Positions 31,798 through 44,624 of a stretch of 64,000 nucleotides of DNA are shown piece by piece. Within the stretch, counting starts at the first letter, position 1; every line of letters starts with the position of its first letter. The notes beneath the pieces are model-generated. The model made no database searches and was not told the DNA's origin. It saw only the letters and a list, made by a program, of their open reading frames with translations. The translations under genes were made by a program, and so were the position numbers. Source of the DNA: Akebia trifoliata (lineage: Eukaryota > Streptophyta > Magnoliopsida > Ranunculales > Lardizabalaceae). The stretch spans positions 27,407,132 to 27,471,131 of the forward strand of contig CM030717.1 in assembly GCA_017979445.1 (NCBI GenBank), written 5' to 3'.

Positions 31798-32960
31798 CAT
31801 GTCTAAGTCCAACAATGATCATCCTCTAAACCTCCATCTATCCATCCGCTCAATTATGCATACATGTAAATGAGGATGATGATCTTCATCAATTCCCTTG
31901 AGTTGTGATTTTTGCTTCTTAGTAGAGGAAGGGTATGAACCACCGAAATAATTAAAAATTGATAGTTGTCATAGTATGAGAATACTAAATTTTATACACG
32001 GTGGCACTGCCCCAAGTGAACTCAAACATAATGTCACATATCGGTCGACTAAACAAGTTTGGCTTCCTTAGGAACCTATATTGTCAAAACTTCAAACTTC
32101 AAATGTTAACAAATTGTTTTGAGAACATTAGGATGGAGTAAAATAATTGAGTCTGAGAACTTTATATAAAACTTAGAGACTATTGTATTTCCATGTACTT
32201 CTTCAGATAGCTTATTTTAGAAGGAATAATTTACACGAAAATTCTTAGGTCTTATCCTAAGAGGTTTGCTCCCATTGCAACCTCAAATGTAGTTATGAGA
32301 TGTAAACCATGAGTATTGAAGAACTCATTGGTTTGCTTATCATGGTTAAACTCCATCTTGAAGGTCCTTCCTAGAAGGAGTAGAAGGTGGTCCTGATTCT
32401 CTTTTTCAAAGCCATCTTCTAAATAGGTAAATTTTATGCCATCTCATTCCTTCTCTCAAACTCATAGTAAAACTATCCTTGACGAAAATAGTGAGAGTAA
32501 CCTAAATGATGAGGACATGACTTTGATGGGGATAAAAAAAATTTATATGAAGAGAAGATCACATAACTTTAGTAAAATGAGTTATCTTGATGTCGAAAGG
32601 CAAGCCATTGGTAAACATCCATATATGTTGAAGGATGATCCTGAACGCTATTGATGTGGAAGCAATGGTCATTTCTCCATAGTTTATTTCTCGAAGCCTA
32701 GAACAATCTATTTCCAAATATCTAGGTTCAATGGAACAACTGGTTGCACAAGCAATGTGGGTTGACTCAGATGAGTCAGAGGGTGTTGTGTTATCATCTT
32801 CAAATTTTGAAGACTATAAGACCTCAGGATCCATATGGCATCCACTATGGTCTCCATATCTTTTGTTGACGAAGTTGAGGATGATCAAATATTGGTAAAT
32901 CAATCTTCTCCTCAAGAAGCCTCATTTTCTGATGAGAAGAATTAGGTAGGCACCTGCAAC
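31798..32960 (+). pseudogene. Copia gag, broken
   Basis: 32436-32700 encodes a stretch like the C-terminal half of a SIRE-type Copia gag: NLNDEDMTLMGIKKIYMKR (usually DEDxALFxRKFKRFxR), then a CCHC-knuckle relic CGSNGHFS preceded by a stop in place of the first half. 32760-32830 reads WVDSDESEGVVLSS, matching the acidic segment after the knuckle. Upstream of 32436 only the putative start at 31798 is visible. Stops and frameshifts are frequent. Confidence 0.6.
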
Positions 32961-33449
32961 ATCTCTGGATAAATCGATCACATTAAAATTGAATACAAAA
33001 CCATTACTCCATAATCACTCTAACCTCTATTGCTATATAATCATTGGTAAAGTAATAGTTGCATGGGTTTGGATAGGCTCTTTTACAAAAGATGAACCAT
33101 TTGTGGAGTAAAAAGAGTGATCCATGTCCAAGGCAGTGAGGAATTCTTCACCTCTTAAAGCGAACAATTTTGTGAAGAACTTATTGAAAATCAAGATTAT
33201 CAAAGGAAAGTAGGTCCCGTACTTAAAACTCATCAAGGAAAGAGAAATTTGAGTTTAATATAAAAATCCCTTCTCTTCCTAAAAACAATCCTCCATTCCA
33301 AAGAATTTGTTTTAAACTGAAAAGTTAAATCTAGGGATAACTAGTACCTCATGATTCACACCCTTCCTAAGGTGAGGAATTTCACATAATAGTATTTGGA
33401 CAACGATTACTCCAAATGCAAGACTAGTAACGAAAACTAGTTTAGTTAT

Positions 33450-34335
33450 TTGGTAGAGTTTAATGGAGGCTCTGTTACCTCTGGTGAAAGTTGTATCGCT
33501 AGGATTGTTGGGAGTGACACGGTTAGTGAATCGGGTAATCCAAGGTTGAACGTGTCTTCTATATGAATGGTTTCAAATATAACCTCCTTAGAATATCTCA
33601 AATATACGATAGTGAACAATTGATAAGTTTCAACCGCAAAGTATGTGAGATCTTAGATATTAACAAAATTTTGGTTATGAGAGATCTCCACACTTCTTAT
33701 GACTGTTATGTTATTGAAGACATTGGAAAAACCACCATTTCGTTTTTGAGAAATATAACTCAAGTTGATGAGGTCTAGTTGTGGCTTCAACATCTTGACC
33801 ATGCTTACTACAAGAACCAGTCTCGACATGCCTCAAAAAGTATTAGTCAGAGGATTGCCCAAGCTAAGTAGTAAAGCTAGAAATGTCCATGGGAAGTTCC
33901 ATATTGGCAAACAAGTTCATAATACCCTAAAAAAGATAAATCCTTTATCATTATTTCACATGGATCTTGTGAATCCCATAAGAGGTAAGAGATATTTTCT
34001 AATAGTAGTAGATGACCACTCCAGATTCTATTTGATTGTAGTCTTGAAGAAAAAAAATTAAATACATTTGATGGTTTCAAGAACATCATTACACAACTTC
34101 AAACAAAAATTGGAGTCCGTTATTTGACGAATCTGAAGTGATCATGATGGAGAGTTTGAGAATAGTCAACGTACTATATTCTATGATAATCACAGGATCC
34201 GACATAAATTCTTAGCTCTAAAGATTCCTTTGCATTATCGAGTTGCTGAGAGGATCAACTATATTTTACAGGAAATAACTTGTTACGCTTCATAATAGGA
34301 TTTTTTAGCCAAGGTTATAAACACTGCCTGATACT
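33450..34335 (+). pseudogene. Copia pol fragment: protease tail, GAG-pre-integrase and integrase
   Basis: 33456-33560 reads FNGGSVTSGESCIARIVG, the segment after the Copia protease. 33560-33610 reads MNGFKYNLLRISQIYD, the GAG-pre-integrase start. 33790-34060 carries a His-rich zinc-binding relic, RGLPKLSSKAR, HIGKQ and HMDLVNPIRGKRYFLIVVDDHSRF, with the first integrase Asp in HMDL. 34140-34260 continues DGEFENSQ...KIPLHYRVAERINYILQE, including the catalytic Glu region. Several frame changes separate the pieces. The order is protease-integrase, diagnostic for Copia as opposed to gypsy. Confidence 0.85.
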
Positions 34336-34369
34336 TTATTCCTTTGAATATCTTAGAACAGGTTTGATC

Positions 34370-34640
34370 AACAATCGATGAATTATGGAACAATTTTTTG
34401 TCCAGTGTCAAGTTTTTCAAGGTCTTTAACATTAAATGTTATACTCTTTAAAGACCATGAAAACCTGGGAAAGAATGACTTGAGAAATGGCAAGACTATA
34501 GTTGATATATTCTTAATTGTCTTTATCAAGTCATTAATCAGAGAACCTACTCCATTCAATAGTCCATCATTGTTGTGGTTGATAATCAACCAAGAGAGGA
34601 CATAGGTTATAGTGATTCGACGACAAATGATGAGGAAATA
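34370..34640 (+). pseudogene. Copia pol linker between integrase and reverse transcriptase
   Basis: One frame gives KFFKVFNIKCYTL followed by PWKPGKE, resembling FGCKCYILNDRENLGKFD of Copia polyproteins; SIIVVVDNQPRED follows. The reverse transcriptase and RNase H that should come next were not found, so the element is truncated near 34700. Confidence 0.5.
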
Positions 34641-34849
34641 TGTCCTATCTCTTCTTCATTGTCGTTTCTATCTCTCGTGCCAAAACTTCACAGCTATTGG
34701 AAACATTCACTCTTGAGTAAAAACAATCTCACAAGTTGATCCAAATTGGTAAATTTGAGTGAGCAATATTGTTATTCTTCTAAAAATTATGTTATATTAA
34801 TCGAACAAGTTCCTATAAGTAAATTTGGGATTGTGGACCCATATTTGCT

Positions 34850-35790
34850 TTAAAATAGACTCATTCGAGGAATGAAAATACTTTTTGCTCCCCGACATAA
34901 AACTTAGTTTGAGTTCATGACTCTCGAGTATGTGAACTTTTATTTGTATATCTGAGGTTCAAAACTCATTTTCATAAATTTCTTCTTTTCATAAATTTTT
35001 ACATTGCTGAAATTAGTGTGACCATGTTGTCTAGAAATCTATCTTATTTCAAGAAAAAGTTGTTTATTGGTAAATTTTGATATATGTATCCTCGCGCTGT
35101 TCTTAAAATGAGACTATTTAAGAATGATGGAGCCTGATTGCTTCCCTTCAACCATTATCCAAGTAAACATATATATGTTGGACAATCTTTGACTCTTGGT
35201 TTTTGCACAAATCTTATAAATCTTGAGTGAAAATCATTTTTGTGCGTTTTTTGGTATATTCGAGGATTTCAAGCCTCTTTGTTCCTAGTAAAAAATTGAT
35301 CGAATGCTCGTGTGCACCATAGAACTCAGTTAGTCTACCAAATTTAAACTAAAATTGGCAGATATTTGAGTACTTAGACCCACTCTATGTTTTTATAGAC
35401 AAACTTGAGGTTATGACCTCTTTTGCGTGAAAATTATTTTACGCCTTTTTTTTTTGCTCTATGTCTTCGAGTAATTTTATTGATGTTTGAATCACTCTCA
35501 AACTTGATATTATTGGTAGATTTGGTTTCCTAAACTTCCTTTAAGTTCATTATCAAGCTTCTATCGTTTCACTGGCAAAATTTCAGCTAGTTGCCTCTCT
35601 TTCAAATTTTTGAAACTTTTATGTTTTTACAAAATTTTGTTTATTTTTTTTCTTGACTTAATTGAAAGACTTACGGGGTCCATAACTACTTTTTTTTTTT
35701 TTATGTTGAAAGCATGCAAAATCCAAAAAACACAAAATAAAAAATAAAAAATTTGGGTACTTTTTGGAGTTGATGACGGCGTCAACAACA
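34850..35790. repeat. Diverged LTR-like segment related to the solo LTR
   Basis: The last 170 bp share a phrase order with 46440-46620: AAATTTTGTTTA, then ACTTACGGGGTCC or AGTTACGGGGCC, then GTTGAAAGCATGCAAAATCC or GTTAAAAGCATGAGGAATCC, then ATTTGGGTACTTTT or ATTTGGGCACTTTT. The remainder has no recognised match. It probably belongs to an older member of the same LTR family. Confidence 0.4.
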
Positions 35791-35798
35791 CCATGCAA

Positions 35799-35800
<2 letters not shown>

Positions 35801-35840
<40 letters not shown>
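35801..35840. repeat. (TA)n microsatellite
   Basis: About 20 TA units directly bordering the left end of the palindromic MITE. Confidence 0.95.
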
Positions 35841-36316
<476 letters not shown>

Positions 36317-36348
36317 TATGGAGTTGATGACGGTATATATATATATAT

Positions 36349-36490
36349 GGGAACGGTTCAGCAGCCCTAAAGTTTGCCAAACATTGTGCCAAACATTTTT
36401 CAAAACATGGGTTAGAAGTTTTGGAATGGGCTGATTTTTTGTGAGGATGATCTCTATGAGGAGGAGATCATCCTCAGCAAAACTCAGCCT
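36349..36490. mobile_element. Truncated copy of the palindromic MITE
   Basis: It begins GGGAACGGTTCAGCAGCCCT after a short TA run, has the same GGTTAGAAGTTTTGGAATGG arm and central palindrome, and breaks off at CAAAACTCAGCC, followed by TATATATA. Confidence 0.75.
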
Positions 36491-36497
36491 ATATATA

Positions 36498-36735
36498 TGG
36501 GAGTGGTTCAGTAGCCCTAAAGTTTGTCAAACATTCTGCCAAACATTTTTCAAAACATGGGTTATAAGTTTTGGAATGGGTTGATTTTTTGTGAGGATGA
36601 TCTCTATGAGGAGGAGATCATCCTCAGCAAAACTCAGTCTATTCCAAAACTTCTAACCCCATCAAAAGTTATTTCAAAAAATTGGATGGTCCACGATTCT
36701 TCAATTTGTAAGCTAGGGTTAGAAGACTATTCATA
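36498..36735. mobile_element. Second truncated copy of the palindromic MITE
   Basis: GGGAGTGGTTCAGTAGCCCT starts a near-duplicate of the copy at 36349. It extends further through CCATTCCAAAACTTCTAACC-type sequence and GGATGGTCCACGATT. The gypsy pol remnant begins directly after it, so the cluster probably interrupts that element. Confidence 0.7.
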
Positions 36736-36739
36736 GATT

Positions 36740-37890
36740 GTTAAGATAGTTCATCTTAAGTAGCAGGTTTTATGCCAAAAGTCACATCATGAGGTCCTCA
36801 TCAGGTGTGTAATAGAAACAGAAACTCAATGTTTGATCAAAACTATACACGGTAGAGTCTACGGATCTCACATGAACAAACATATGCTCTCAAAGAAGAT
36901 AATGAGAATATGTTACTATTGGATGAATATGAAAAGTGATAGGTACAAACATGTTCGAAAATGTCATTTGGATCAAATCTACGCCAATAAGATCAACACG
37001 CCAGCCTCAGAATTGCATAACATGACTTTTCCGTAGCCTTTCTCACTTTGGGACATGGACATCATTGAGCATATGAATCTTCAAACTTCTAATAGACATC
37101 ACTTCATCTTAGTCGTTCTCAACTATTTTACAAAATAAGTGGAAGTTGCATCCTATTCTAATGTCACACAGGGAAACGTCTTGAAATTCGTGAATAATAA
37201 TATCATATGTCGGTATGACCTCCCAAGCAGAATAGTAACTAATCATGCCAAGAATCTAAAAAATAATGACAAGTCTAAGATGTGTAAAGATTTTCAGATT
37301 ACCCATCACAACTGAGACTAAAGATGAACAAAACAATCGAACTCACCAACAAAAATATCAAGAAGATCATCAAGAAAATGACTATCACTTACAATGATTG
37401 GCATGAAATGTTTTCCTTCACGTTATACGCCTAGTGAATGTCAATCAGAACTTCGATTAGGGAAATATCTTATTCATTGGTCTATGGAATGGAAGTAGTC
37501 TTACCTGTCGAAATCGAGATTCCTTCCCTTTTGATTTTGAAATAAATTAAACTGGAAGAAGTAAAATAGGTTTAAGTCTGATTCAATCAATTGAACATAA
37601 TAAAAGAGAAACATCTTTCAGCCATCTCTCATAGTCAAACTTATCAACGAAGAATAACACAAGCTTATAACAAGAAGGTTCGACCTATGAATTTGTACCA
37701 AGAGATTGAGTTTTGAAAAAAATTATGCCAATACAAGAAGATGCAAGAGAAAAATTTTGGTCAAATTATGAAAGGCCAGTTATCATCCAAATGGTGTTGT
37801 TGGGGGGAGATTTAATCCTCACAGATATGGATGGGGAGTTTTTCCATAGCTAATCAACTTTGACACCGTCAAGAAATATTAGGCCTAAAA
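36740..37890 (+). pseudogene. Gypsy integrase, end of pol, broken
   Basis: The zinc-binding part reads HEVLIRC...HGRVYGSHMNKHML and continues KKIMRICYYWMNM. The catalytic core follows: LWDMDIIEHMNL with the first Asp, FILVVLNYFTK, then NNIICRYDLPSRIVTNHAKNL where the second Asp of ITDNG is lost (VTNHAK), and later the HWSMEWK region. 37680-37885 matches the polyprotein C-terminus (LTDMDGEFF, then VKKY as TVKKY just before the end). Stops and frameshifts are many. It resembles Tat/Ogre-type pol. Upstream pol domains are absent, cut off by the MITE cluster. Confidence 0.82.
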
Positions 37891-39355
37891 TCAAACCTTG
37901 AAATGAAGAAATTCTATTTTTTTCATTACCTAAATTAATTATCTAACCTTAGTCAACCCCTTTTGAGCCATCACATTTGTTTCTTAACCGATGACTAGGG
38001 CAATTCATCATCACCGAGAAAAGTAATGAAAAAAAAAGATCAAAGTCAAAACAAAAATAAAAGATTCATGGCCTGGATGAGTATAAATTGTAAACGACTA
38101 AAAATATATAAAAAAAATCAAAAAGTCAACAAATCTCAAGCGTTTGATTTTAAGTTTGACCCAAATCTTCCGTCTAAATAAGTTCGTGAGATATTGGGAG
38201 GAGACAGATCATATTAAAGAAAAATAGATAAGCCCCATGTCCAATCTATCCCTTTATACTATCATAACCTTACGTTTCATCCTACTAAAAGTCCTCTTAG
38301 ATCAGGGAATGGTTTAATGCATTTGATGATGGTGGAAGTATGTCATGGAAATAATGTTAAGGTATATTTGATTTTATGACTCAATTCGAATTTCAAGCTG
38401 CCAAAGTTGTTGTAGGACTTAAAAGGAGAAGTCAAGCCGAATACTTGAAAAAACATGAAACATAGTCATTTATCTTGAAATTCAACTTGAGTTAGCGTAC
38501 CATGAAAAATCATTGGAGGAAATCAAGAAGGGAGTCCAGATATTTTACTCAAGAAAAAATGCTACTAAAATAGTAGAGTGTTAGATCTTGCAGCTCAAGT
38601 TGAGTTACTAAGCCACGAGGGACACAGAGAAACTGAGAAAAAGTTCAAAAGAAAAATTTATAAAGTGAGCATAGACTGAAATGGCACAGTGAAAACTCGT
38701 AAGGGCACTGTGAGTAAAAGACTCAGTTTATAGCAAGATCAAAATTACCAACACGATATAAACCCAAAAAGGGCATTGATGTGTAAAAATGTGGAAATTA
38801 GGTCTGGTGAAAATCGTAACTGACACCAAGGACAATAATGGTACCAAAAGAAATAAAAAAAATTATAATAATAATATAAAACTCCTGACTCGTAAGAGTA
38901 TAAACTGTGAAGACAAAAAATTGTGAAGTCTTCAATTTCCTAACAAGTATGACGAAGATAGCTCAGTCAAAATTCTCACAAGTACTAGGGTACTGGGGAT
39001 GACTTTAAAAATGCTAAGGATTAGCTAACACTTATATCCTCGGTGTTTGTCAAAAGCACCATAATCATCAAAATTCAGAGTTATCAAACATTGGCTTATC
39101 ATGGAGTATTCAGCAAAAGGCAAGCTTTTAAAAAATCTAGAATAAAAAAAATGCATCATCAAAATTACTATTTTGTTATTGTGGCGAAAAATCTAGGACT
39201 TTCTTAAAATTAAGAGTTTCAAAAGTAGTATATATATCTGAGGCAACTAGGTAAAAAAAACCTACTTTTCATTTCAGTTTAAAAAATACTATATCATTCT
39301 CTTCTTAAAAACAATATACAAAATGACATAACGGAGGAAGAACCACTCAAACATA
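37891..39355. other. 3' non-coding part of the gypsy element
   Basis: A-rich sequence between the end of pol and the antisense coiled-coil fragment. Plus-strand reading gave no recognisable protein. GCACTGTG and GGGCATTGATG motifs near 38700-38780 are typical spacer sequence without clear function. Confidence 0.4.
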
Positions 39356-39760
39356 TCAACAGGAAGCATAGTAAGCATCAAGCCTATCCTCTAAGGCTTT
39401 GATCTTAGTAGGGTAGTCAATAATGATTCTCCCAGCATCCAAAGCATGAAGACTCACCAAGTACTCAACAATCATGTCAGCATGTATCCTCGAAACAAGC
39501 CTCTCTCGCAAATCGACGATTTTGGACCTAAGCATCCTAATCTCATCACTCATCAAGGACTCTAGTTGGGATATCTTTGACTTCAATTAAGTTACCTGGG
39601 CTTGTAATTCTTTATCGAAGTAAAGCCAAATCACTTCAATTATCTTGTTCAACACCTGCAACTCTTCTGACCTATCTCGATGGTCGAAAAAAATAAGAAG
39701 AGGATGACCTCACCTCAATAGGAGGTACAATACCGACATGTTCAACAATCTACCTCCTTA
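39356..39760 (-). pseudogene. Antisense coiled-coil ORF fragment 3' of a gypsy pol
   Basis: On the minus strand, 39586-39359 encodes 76 residues with heptad-like spacing (KISQLESLMSDEIRMLRSKI, then LRERL, later KIKALEDRLDAYYASC, stop). The same frame continues upstream with one stop (ELQAQVT-stop-LKSKI, from about 39660). It lies between the gypsy pol end (37890) and the LTR-like region, in antisense, the place where Retand-type elements keep extra antisense ORFs. It may be the C-terminal part of such a protein. Function unknown. Confidence 0.5.
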
Positions 39761-39899
39761 GCCAAAACACTTAATTAGGAAAGGAGTAACCAATGATAAA
39801 TAGGACAATCAAGAACAACCACACTACAACTAACCCTTTCCAAACGATCCCATAACTACCATGAAGGGGGAAGAAGGAGTTTAAAATTCAAAATCAACA

Positions 39900-42230
39900 A
39901 AGAGAAAAGGAAAAATATTTTGAAAATTGCATTGCATGATTAGAAAAGTCAATCACATTTCAAAAGCCCATCCAATTTTATCCAATATTTCAAATGAACT
40001 ATATGTCACAAAATCAAAGATTTCAAAGATGGTTAATCCTGTCATACCCTCATCCTATAAAAATCATCAATCCATTCGACATTTTCAACTGTTTTGCTAT
40101 AACACATTCGGGTTCACACAAATATGGGTCCAATATATTATTTACCGTTCTTTACAAGCAATTCCTACAAAGAAGGGTAGTTGTAAACACTCCAATTTAC
40201 TCGAACCAATTACAAAAAGCCTAAATCTCTAAAATCTCAAGTTGATTTCAATCAAAGGCCTAAAGTCCTTCAACGGGCCCATATTGCATAATAATGGTTA
40301 CTTGGCACATTTTTTCATGCATACATGCACATAAGCATCATTTCATATTGATCTAGATGCCGAAACTTTGTCCTTAGTCTGACCCCATCCAATTCTATAC
40401 TCACTTCCCCAACCCATTTTCGACCCAATTCCATACCCACGTCCTTAACCCATTTTCGACTTAATTTCATAACCGCTCCTTAAATCCAAACCTAGACTTG
40501 ATTAACCAATCCATTATCCATACCCTGACCCAAAGTCAAGTTTAGTCCAAATACCCAAATTTAAACCATCCTAAGCCTATGACGTAAGTCTCAAGTTATA
40601 TCAAGCCTGTTCGATGCCCATGGTTTTACACTTCTCCCTAAAAGAAGATGCATGGTGATCTCTCATAAGTTTCAACATCCAATACTCCAACCTAATTAGA
40701 GAGTCAACTCTCTTGAGAAAATCCAAGAATGCATTCTTCAAAAAGTGAAGTCAAATAAAAAATGTGCTTTAGTCTTTGATAAAAACTCTTCAAGTTGAAA
40801 AAACTTCCAATCATATCCCCAAAAGGTAGGAATCTTCAAGTACATACATAGAGCTCTCCCATTAGTCCATTTTAAAAATATATATCTACCCTTATTTTTA
40901 GAGATATTTACAAGAATACCCAAATCTACTTTTTACTTATTAATTCATCTTTACACATGTCACTCCCCCACTCATCCTCCCAAAAATACCTTTCTTTTCT
41001 CATATTTATTTACCAAAAAACTAAAAACCAAAAGTACTTCTAGGGTTTTATCACAAATTTCACATTTACCCTTATAAAGATAGAAAATCCCAAAATAAAT
41101 AATTAAACTTCATGTTCACTTTCTTTCTTTTTAGGATTGGACCACCTTCTCCCTAAAAGTTCTCTAAAAACTCTATAAATAATCCCATTTCTTATGAGCA
41201 ATTCATGCTCTCAAGCCTCCCATATCTCAACTTTAAAATCTACCAAACTCTTTACTCAACTCCTTCAACCCTCTTTCAACATTCAAGCTTTCAAACAAAA
41301 ATCATCACTCGTCTCGTACTTCTAACACTTAAACTAAAATTCTCAATTTACAAGTTCTTCTACTCAAGACAATCTCATTCAAGACTATTAAAGGACCATG
41401 TGGGTTAGGATTTAGTTTTATTTTAACCTTGCATTTTCTTCTTTTATCCCTCTTTGTTTTTTCTTTTAGAAGACTTTTAGGATGTAATGGAGAATCCTCC
41501 TTCATCTCGAGTAGGTTGACCCTCAATCTTTTGCATGAAATGCTTGAGACAATTTAGTCCAAAGGATGAAGATTGAAGCCTTTTTTACCCATGTATCTCT
41601 TATGTATCATAATGTACACTATGCACACACATCACATATGCTTAACCATGATGAAAAAATGTATTACTCTCTTGTTAGGATTGAAACACTAAGTTTCTAG
41701 CCAAACATGCATGCATCAATGTTGTAGATCTAAGGAAATTATATCCAGTAATCTCTCTAAAATACTAACATACATTCCAACTCATGTAAAAGGTGATGAT
41801 TCTATGAGATACTTTTTTCATAGGGTATTTCCACATGTTAATACTAATACTAAATCATCTCAAAGAGATATATTGTTATCATATGCACACACCCACTTCT
41901 TCATGCATCTCATGCATTTTGTTGCTCTTTTTTTTAACTATCCTAAAAATGATCAAGTCTAAAAAGATAACCATCCTAAGTGGAGAGATTGGGATGCTTA
42001 ACACCTTTCCCATTCTCTAGTTGAATCCCCTTACCTAGATCTTAGGTAGATCATACCTTTTTTCATAAACAAGAGTCACTACAATACCATAGAAAATGAT
42101 TTTCCTAAAATATGAATTCAGATTTTCATTCACACTCCCATTTCTAAAAATGAATGGTGGCGACTCCAAACAATGTAGTATTGAGGTTCCATGATAAACA
42201 TCTCATGTCTACAACAACTCCATGTCAGCT
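39900..42230 (+). repeat. LTR-like region of a Tat/Ogre-type gypsy element, probable 3' LTR
   Basis: There is a TATA box in CTCTATAAATAATCCC (41171-41186), followed by U5-like sequence with GGGATGCTTAACACCTTTCCC (about 41990) and AATGGTGGCGACTCC (about 42153). The last two phrases have counterparts near the 3' ends of the LARD LTRs (CTAACACCTTC and GGCGACTCCCAAACC). No second copy is in the window, so ends are not defined. It would be the 3' LTR of the element whose integrase lies at 36740-37890. Confidence 0.45.
41174..41180 (+). promoter_or_regulatory. TATA box in LTR-like region
   Basis: TATAAAT within CTCTATAAATAATCCC, 25-35 bp upstream of a likely transcription start around 41210. Confidence 0.4.
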
Positions 42231-43464
42231 CAGTATTTAACGGAGTGCCCTACACAGGTACTTTGGGATGAGTGTTTTAATAAAGGGAACTATTAACATC
42301 TTATGTGGACATTAGCATTTTTTACAACTTTTAATTTAAGAAAAAAAAAACAAATTCTGAGCACACCTCCATGCCGCCATAATGTTGAACACTATGTTGA
42401 TCGAAGTCACCTTAGTATTTTTCAAGAGAAAAATGTCTTCATTTTTTTGGGGGCGCTCTATTCTCACCTCCCTTTTGTGTATGTTTTCCGCCTTAAACCC
42501 AAAATAACAAAAATAAAAAGGGGATTTGGATCCCATGATTTTTAGTTGATGCACTACAATTACAACCAACATTTTCAAACTCAAAACCCTAACTTTCGTT
42601 TGTGTCATATGTGAAGATGAAATGCACTCTCATTTCCTTCATTTTTTGTTGATCCTAGGATTTCAAAAAGCTTCAAAATTCATATTTCGATAGATTACAA
42701 CAATTGAGGTTTGTTTCTATCAAAATCTCATTTTCCCCTTCTTGTTTATCATTCGCATGTAGAAGATGAAGTGAGCAATTCACATTTCATTTTTCTAATC
42801 GTTTCCTCCTCTCTATAGTTTTCAAGATTAATATTTTGGAAAATTACATTAATAGAAGTAGGTTTTACCATTACATTTAGTTTCATTTAGTTTTTGTAAA
42901 ATAATTGGATTTTTTTTCTTATGACAACAAGCACGTTTTGACACAAATAAAATCATGTCGACAATGCTTGTCGAGACAAACTAAATTTAATTTTTTTGTC
43001 AATAGGTCGACATTGACATAGTGTTTGCCATGTCAATAGTTCAATGTCGATATGGCTTTATCCATGTTGATCGGAGCCTATTGACATGGCAAGATTGAAT
43101 ACTTTTAAATCATGTTTAAAATGGATTTAACTGCTCATATTCTAATAGAATTTCTTTTTATATCACAAAACCCTCATTGAAACCTTTAGAAATGCAAATA
43201 AGAAGAAAAACAACAACAACAAGATTCAATTTATAATGAGTTATAGAGAAAAGTAGATGGCTGAGAAAAAGAAGAATGGGAGAAGAAAAGAAGAAGAAGA
43301 AAAAATAAAAAAGTTTAATCTATTGAACTTCTTATTTAGTGAGTGCACTTAATTAAAAGGTATACTTACAAAATTCTTCTAATTTTTTTAGATGCATTTG
43401 GTAGGTACAATTTATTTTATTTTTTAAAGGAAGGTGCAAATAAAACACCCTTTTTTGTCTTTAA
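42231..43464. other. Non-coding spacer
   Basis: No gene was recognised. 42960-43095 contains repeated ATGTCGACA/TTGACATGG-type phrases in both orientations of unknown origin. Confidence 0.4.
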
Positions 43465-43696
43465 GGCCCTGCTTGATACGAAGCAAATCATTTGCAAATG
43501 CAAATGATTTGTTAGAATCTAATTTACAGATGCTTGGTTACATTCTGAAATGTTTTTGCATTGCAAGTTATTTGCATGAACCTCTTAAGCCTTCACAAAT
43601 TTTAGTAAATAGTTTGCAGCCTAAAAAGTGTTGCAAATCATTTGTGGTGCAAATCTTTTGCATTTGCAAATGATTTGTATAGTACGAAATAGGGCC
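43465..43696. mobile_element. Tourist-type (PIF/Harbinger) MITE, 232 bp, TAA target duplication
   Basis: The left end GGCCCTGCTTGATACGAAGC and the inverted right end GGCCCTATTTCGTACTATAC lead into identical AAATCATTTGCAAATGC blocks. TAA flanks both sides (43462-43464 and 43697-43699). A GGCCCTG start and 3-bp TWA duplication are typical of PIF/Harbinger MITEs. The interior repeats GCAAATCATTTGC motifs and is non-coding. Confidence 0.9.
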
Positions 43697-44373
43697 TAAG
43701 AGAAGAAAAAAAATGAGGTATTTTTAAGAATGACATTCAGATTTCGATAATTATGAAATTACCATCCAACAAGTATAAAAAAAATACTCTTATTTTGTGT
43801 AATTAAAATATAGAAATAAGGATGTTCTTTGAAAATCCAAAACTGTGTAGAATGCTAACGTTCTAATGAGATTTTGGAGGTAGCTTTCCCTTTCTATAAA
43901 ATTATAAATCTTCTATTATTTTTTTTTAGAATAGTTATAAAAAAAATTGAATTATTCATAATTCTAATTTTTGTAATATATGTGTCTCTCCACATGCCAA
44001 CTACAAGTTTAAAAATAAATAGAGTTAGGTTGTATTTTAAAATTGTGTGTTCAACGTGAGAAAGTCCACCTTGCGCGAGTTGCTCACAAACACGCATTTG
44101 AAAAACCCAAGTAACACTAGTCCAACCCTTCTTGGTAACTCGCGTCTGTCACCTTCATTTTTTGAGTTTTTTACATCCAAAATAAAGTTAAAAAACTCTC
44201 TATTATTCATTTTTTTTCCTTTTTTCTTATTAAAAGAGCATAACCTCTTTTTTTGTATATGCGTGTCTGTGTATATGTGTGATTTAGGGTTCGATCTTGA
44301 TCCCATAGTGTTGACTATTGATTTGAGTATTTGATCTCGATCACATCTAATTCATATATCTGTTGTGGTGAGA
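43697..44373. other. Non-coding spacer
   Basis: Only short frames without recognisable similarity were seen on either strand. Confidence 0.4.
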
Positions 44374-44619
44374 GTAGACTTCTTGGGTCATATCTTGGTG
44401 AAGCCTATCCAACTGACATACCAAGTGACCAAGGTTGTTGACAACTCCCACTCCTTCAAGCATGAGTGCGTAGAGCTCCAATCCAAAATCAAGAAGCTCA
44501 CAATGTTCCTTTACCAACGTCAACATTTATGAGCGTGTTATCAACTACATGAAAGAGGGCATAAAGTCCTGAACTATTGCTTTGAATAGGGCATGAAGTC
44601 TTGGACCATTTCTTTCAAG
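44374..44619 (+). pseudogene. N-terminal fragment of an ARMADILLO-REPEAT-ONLY (ARO-type) gene
   Basis: The frame reads LVKPIQLTYQVTKVVDN, SHSFKHECVELQSKIKKL and TMFLYQ, which follows the conserved N-terminus of plant ARO proteins (ILAKPIQLADQV, then SFKQECxELKxKTEKLxxLLRQ). ARO proteins are armadillo-repeat proteins acting in polarised cell growth. After two internal stops (about 44530 and 44587) the fragment ends next to the solo LTR at 44625. No further ARO sequence was found beyond the LTR, so only the first 80 or so codons are present. No intron is visible, and the origin (retrocopy, capture or broken local gene) cannot be told. Confidence 0.65.
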
Positions 44620-44624
44620 TATTT

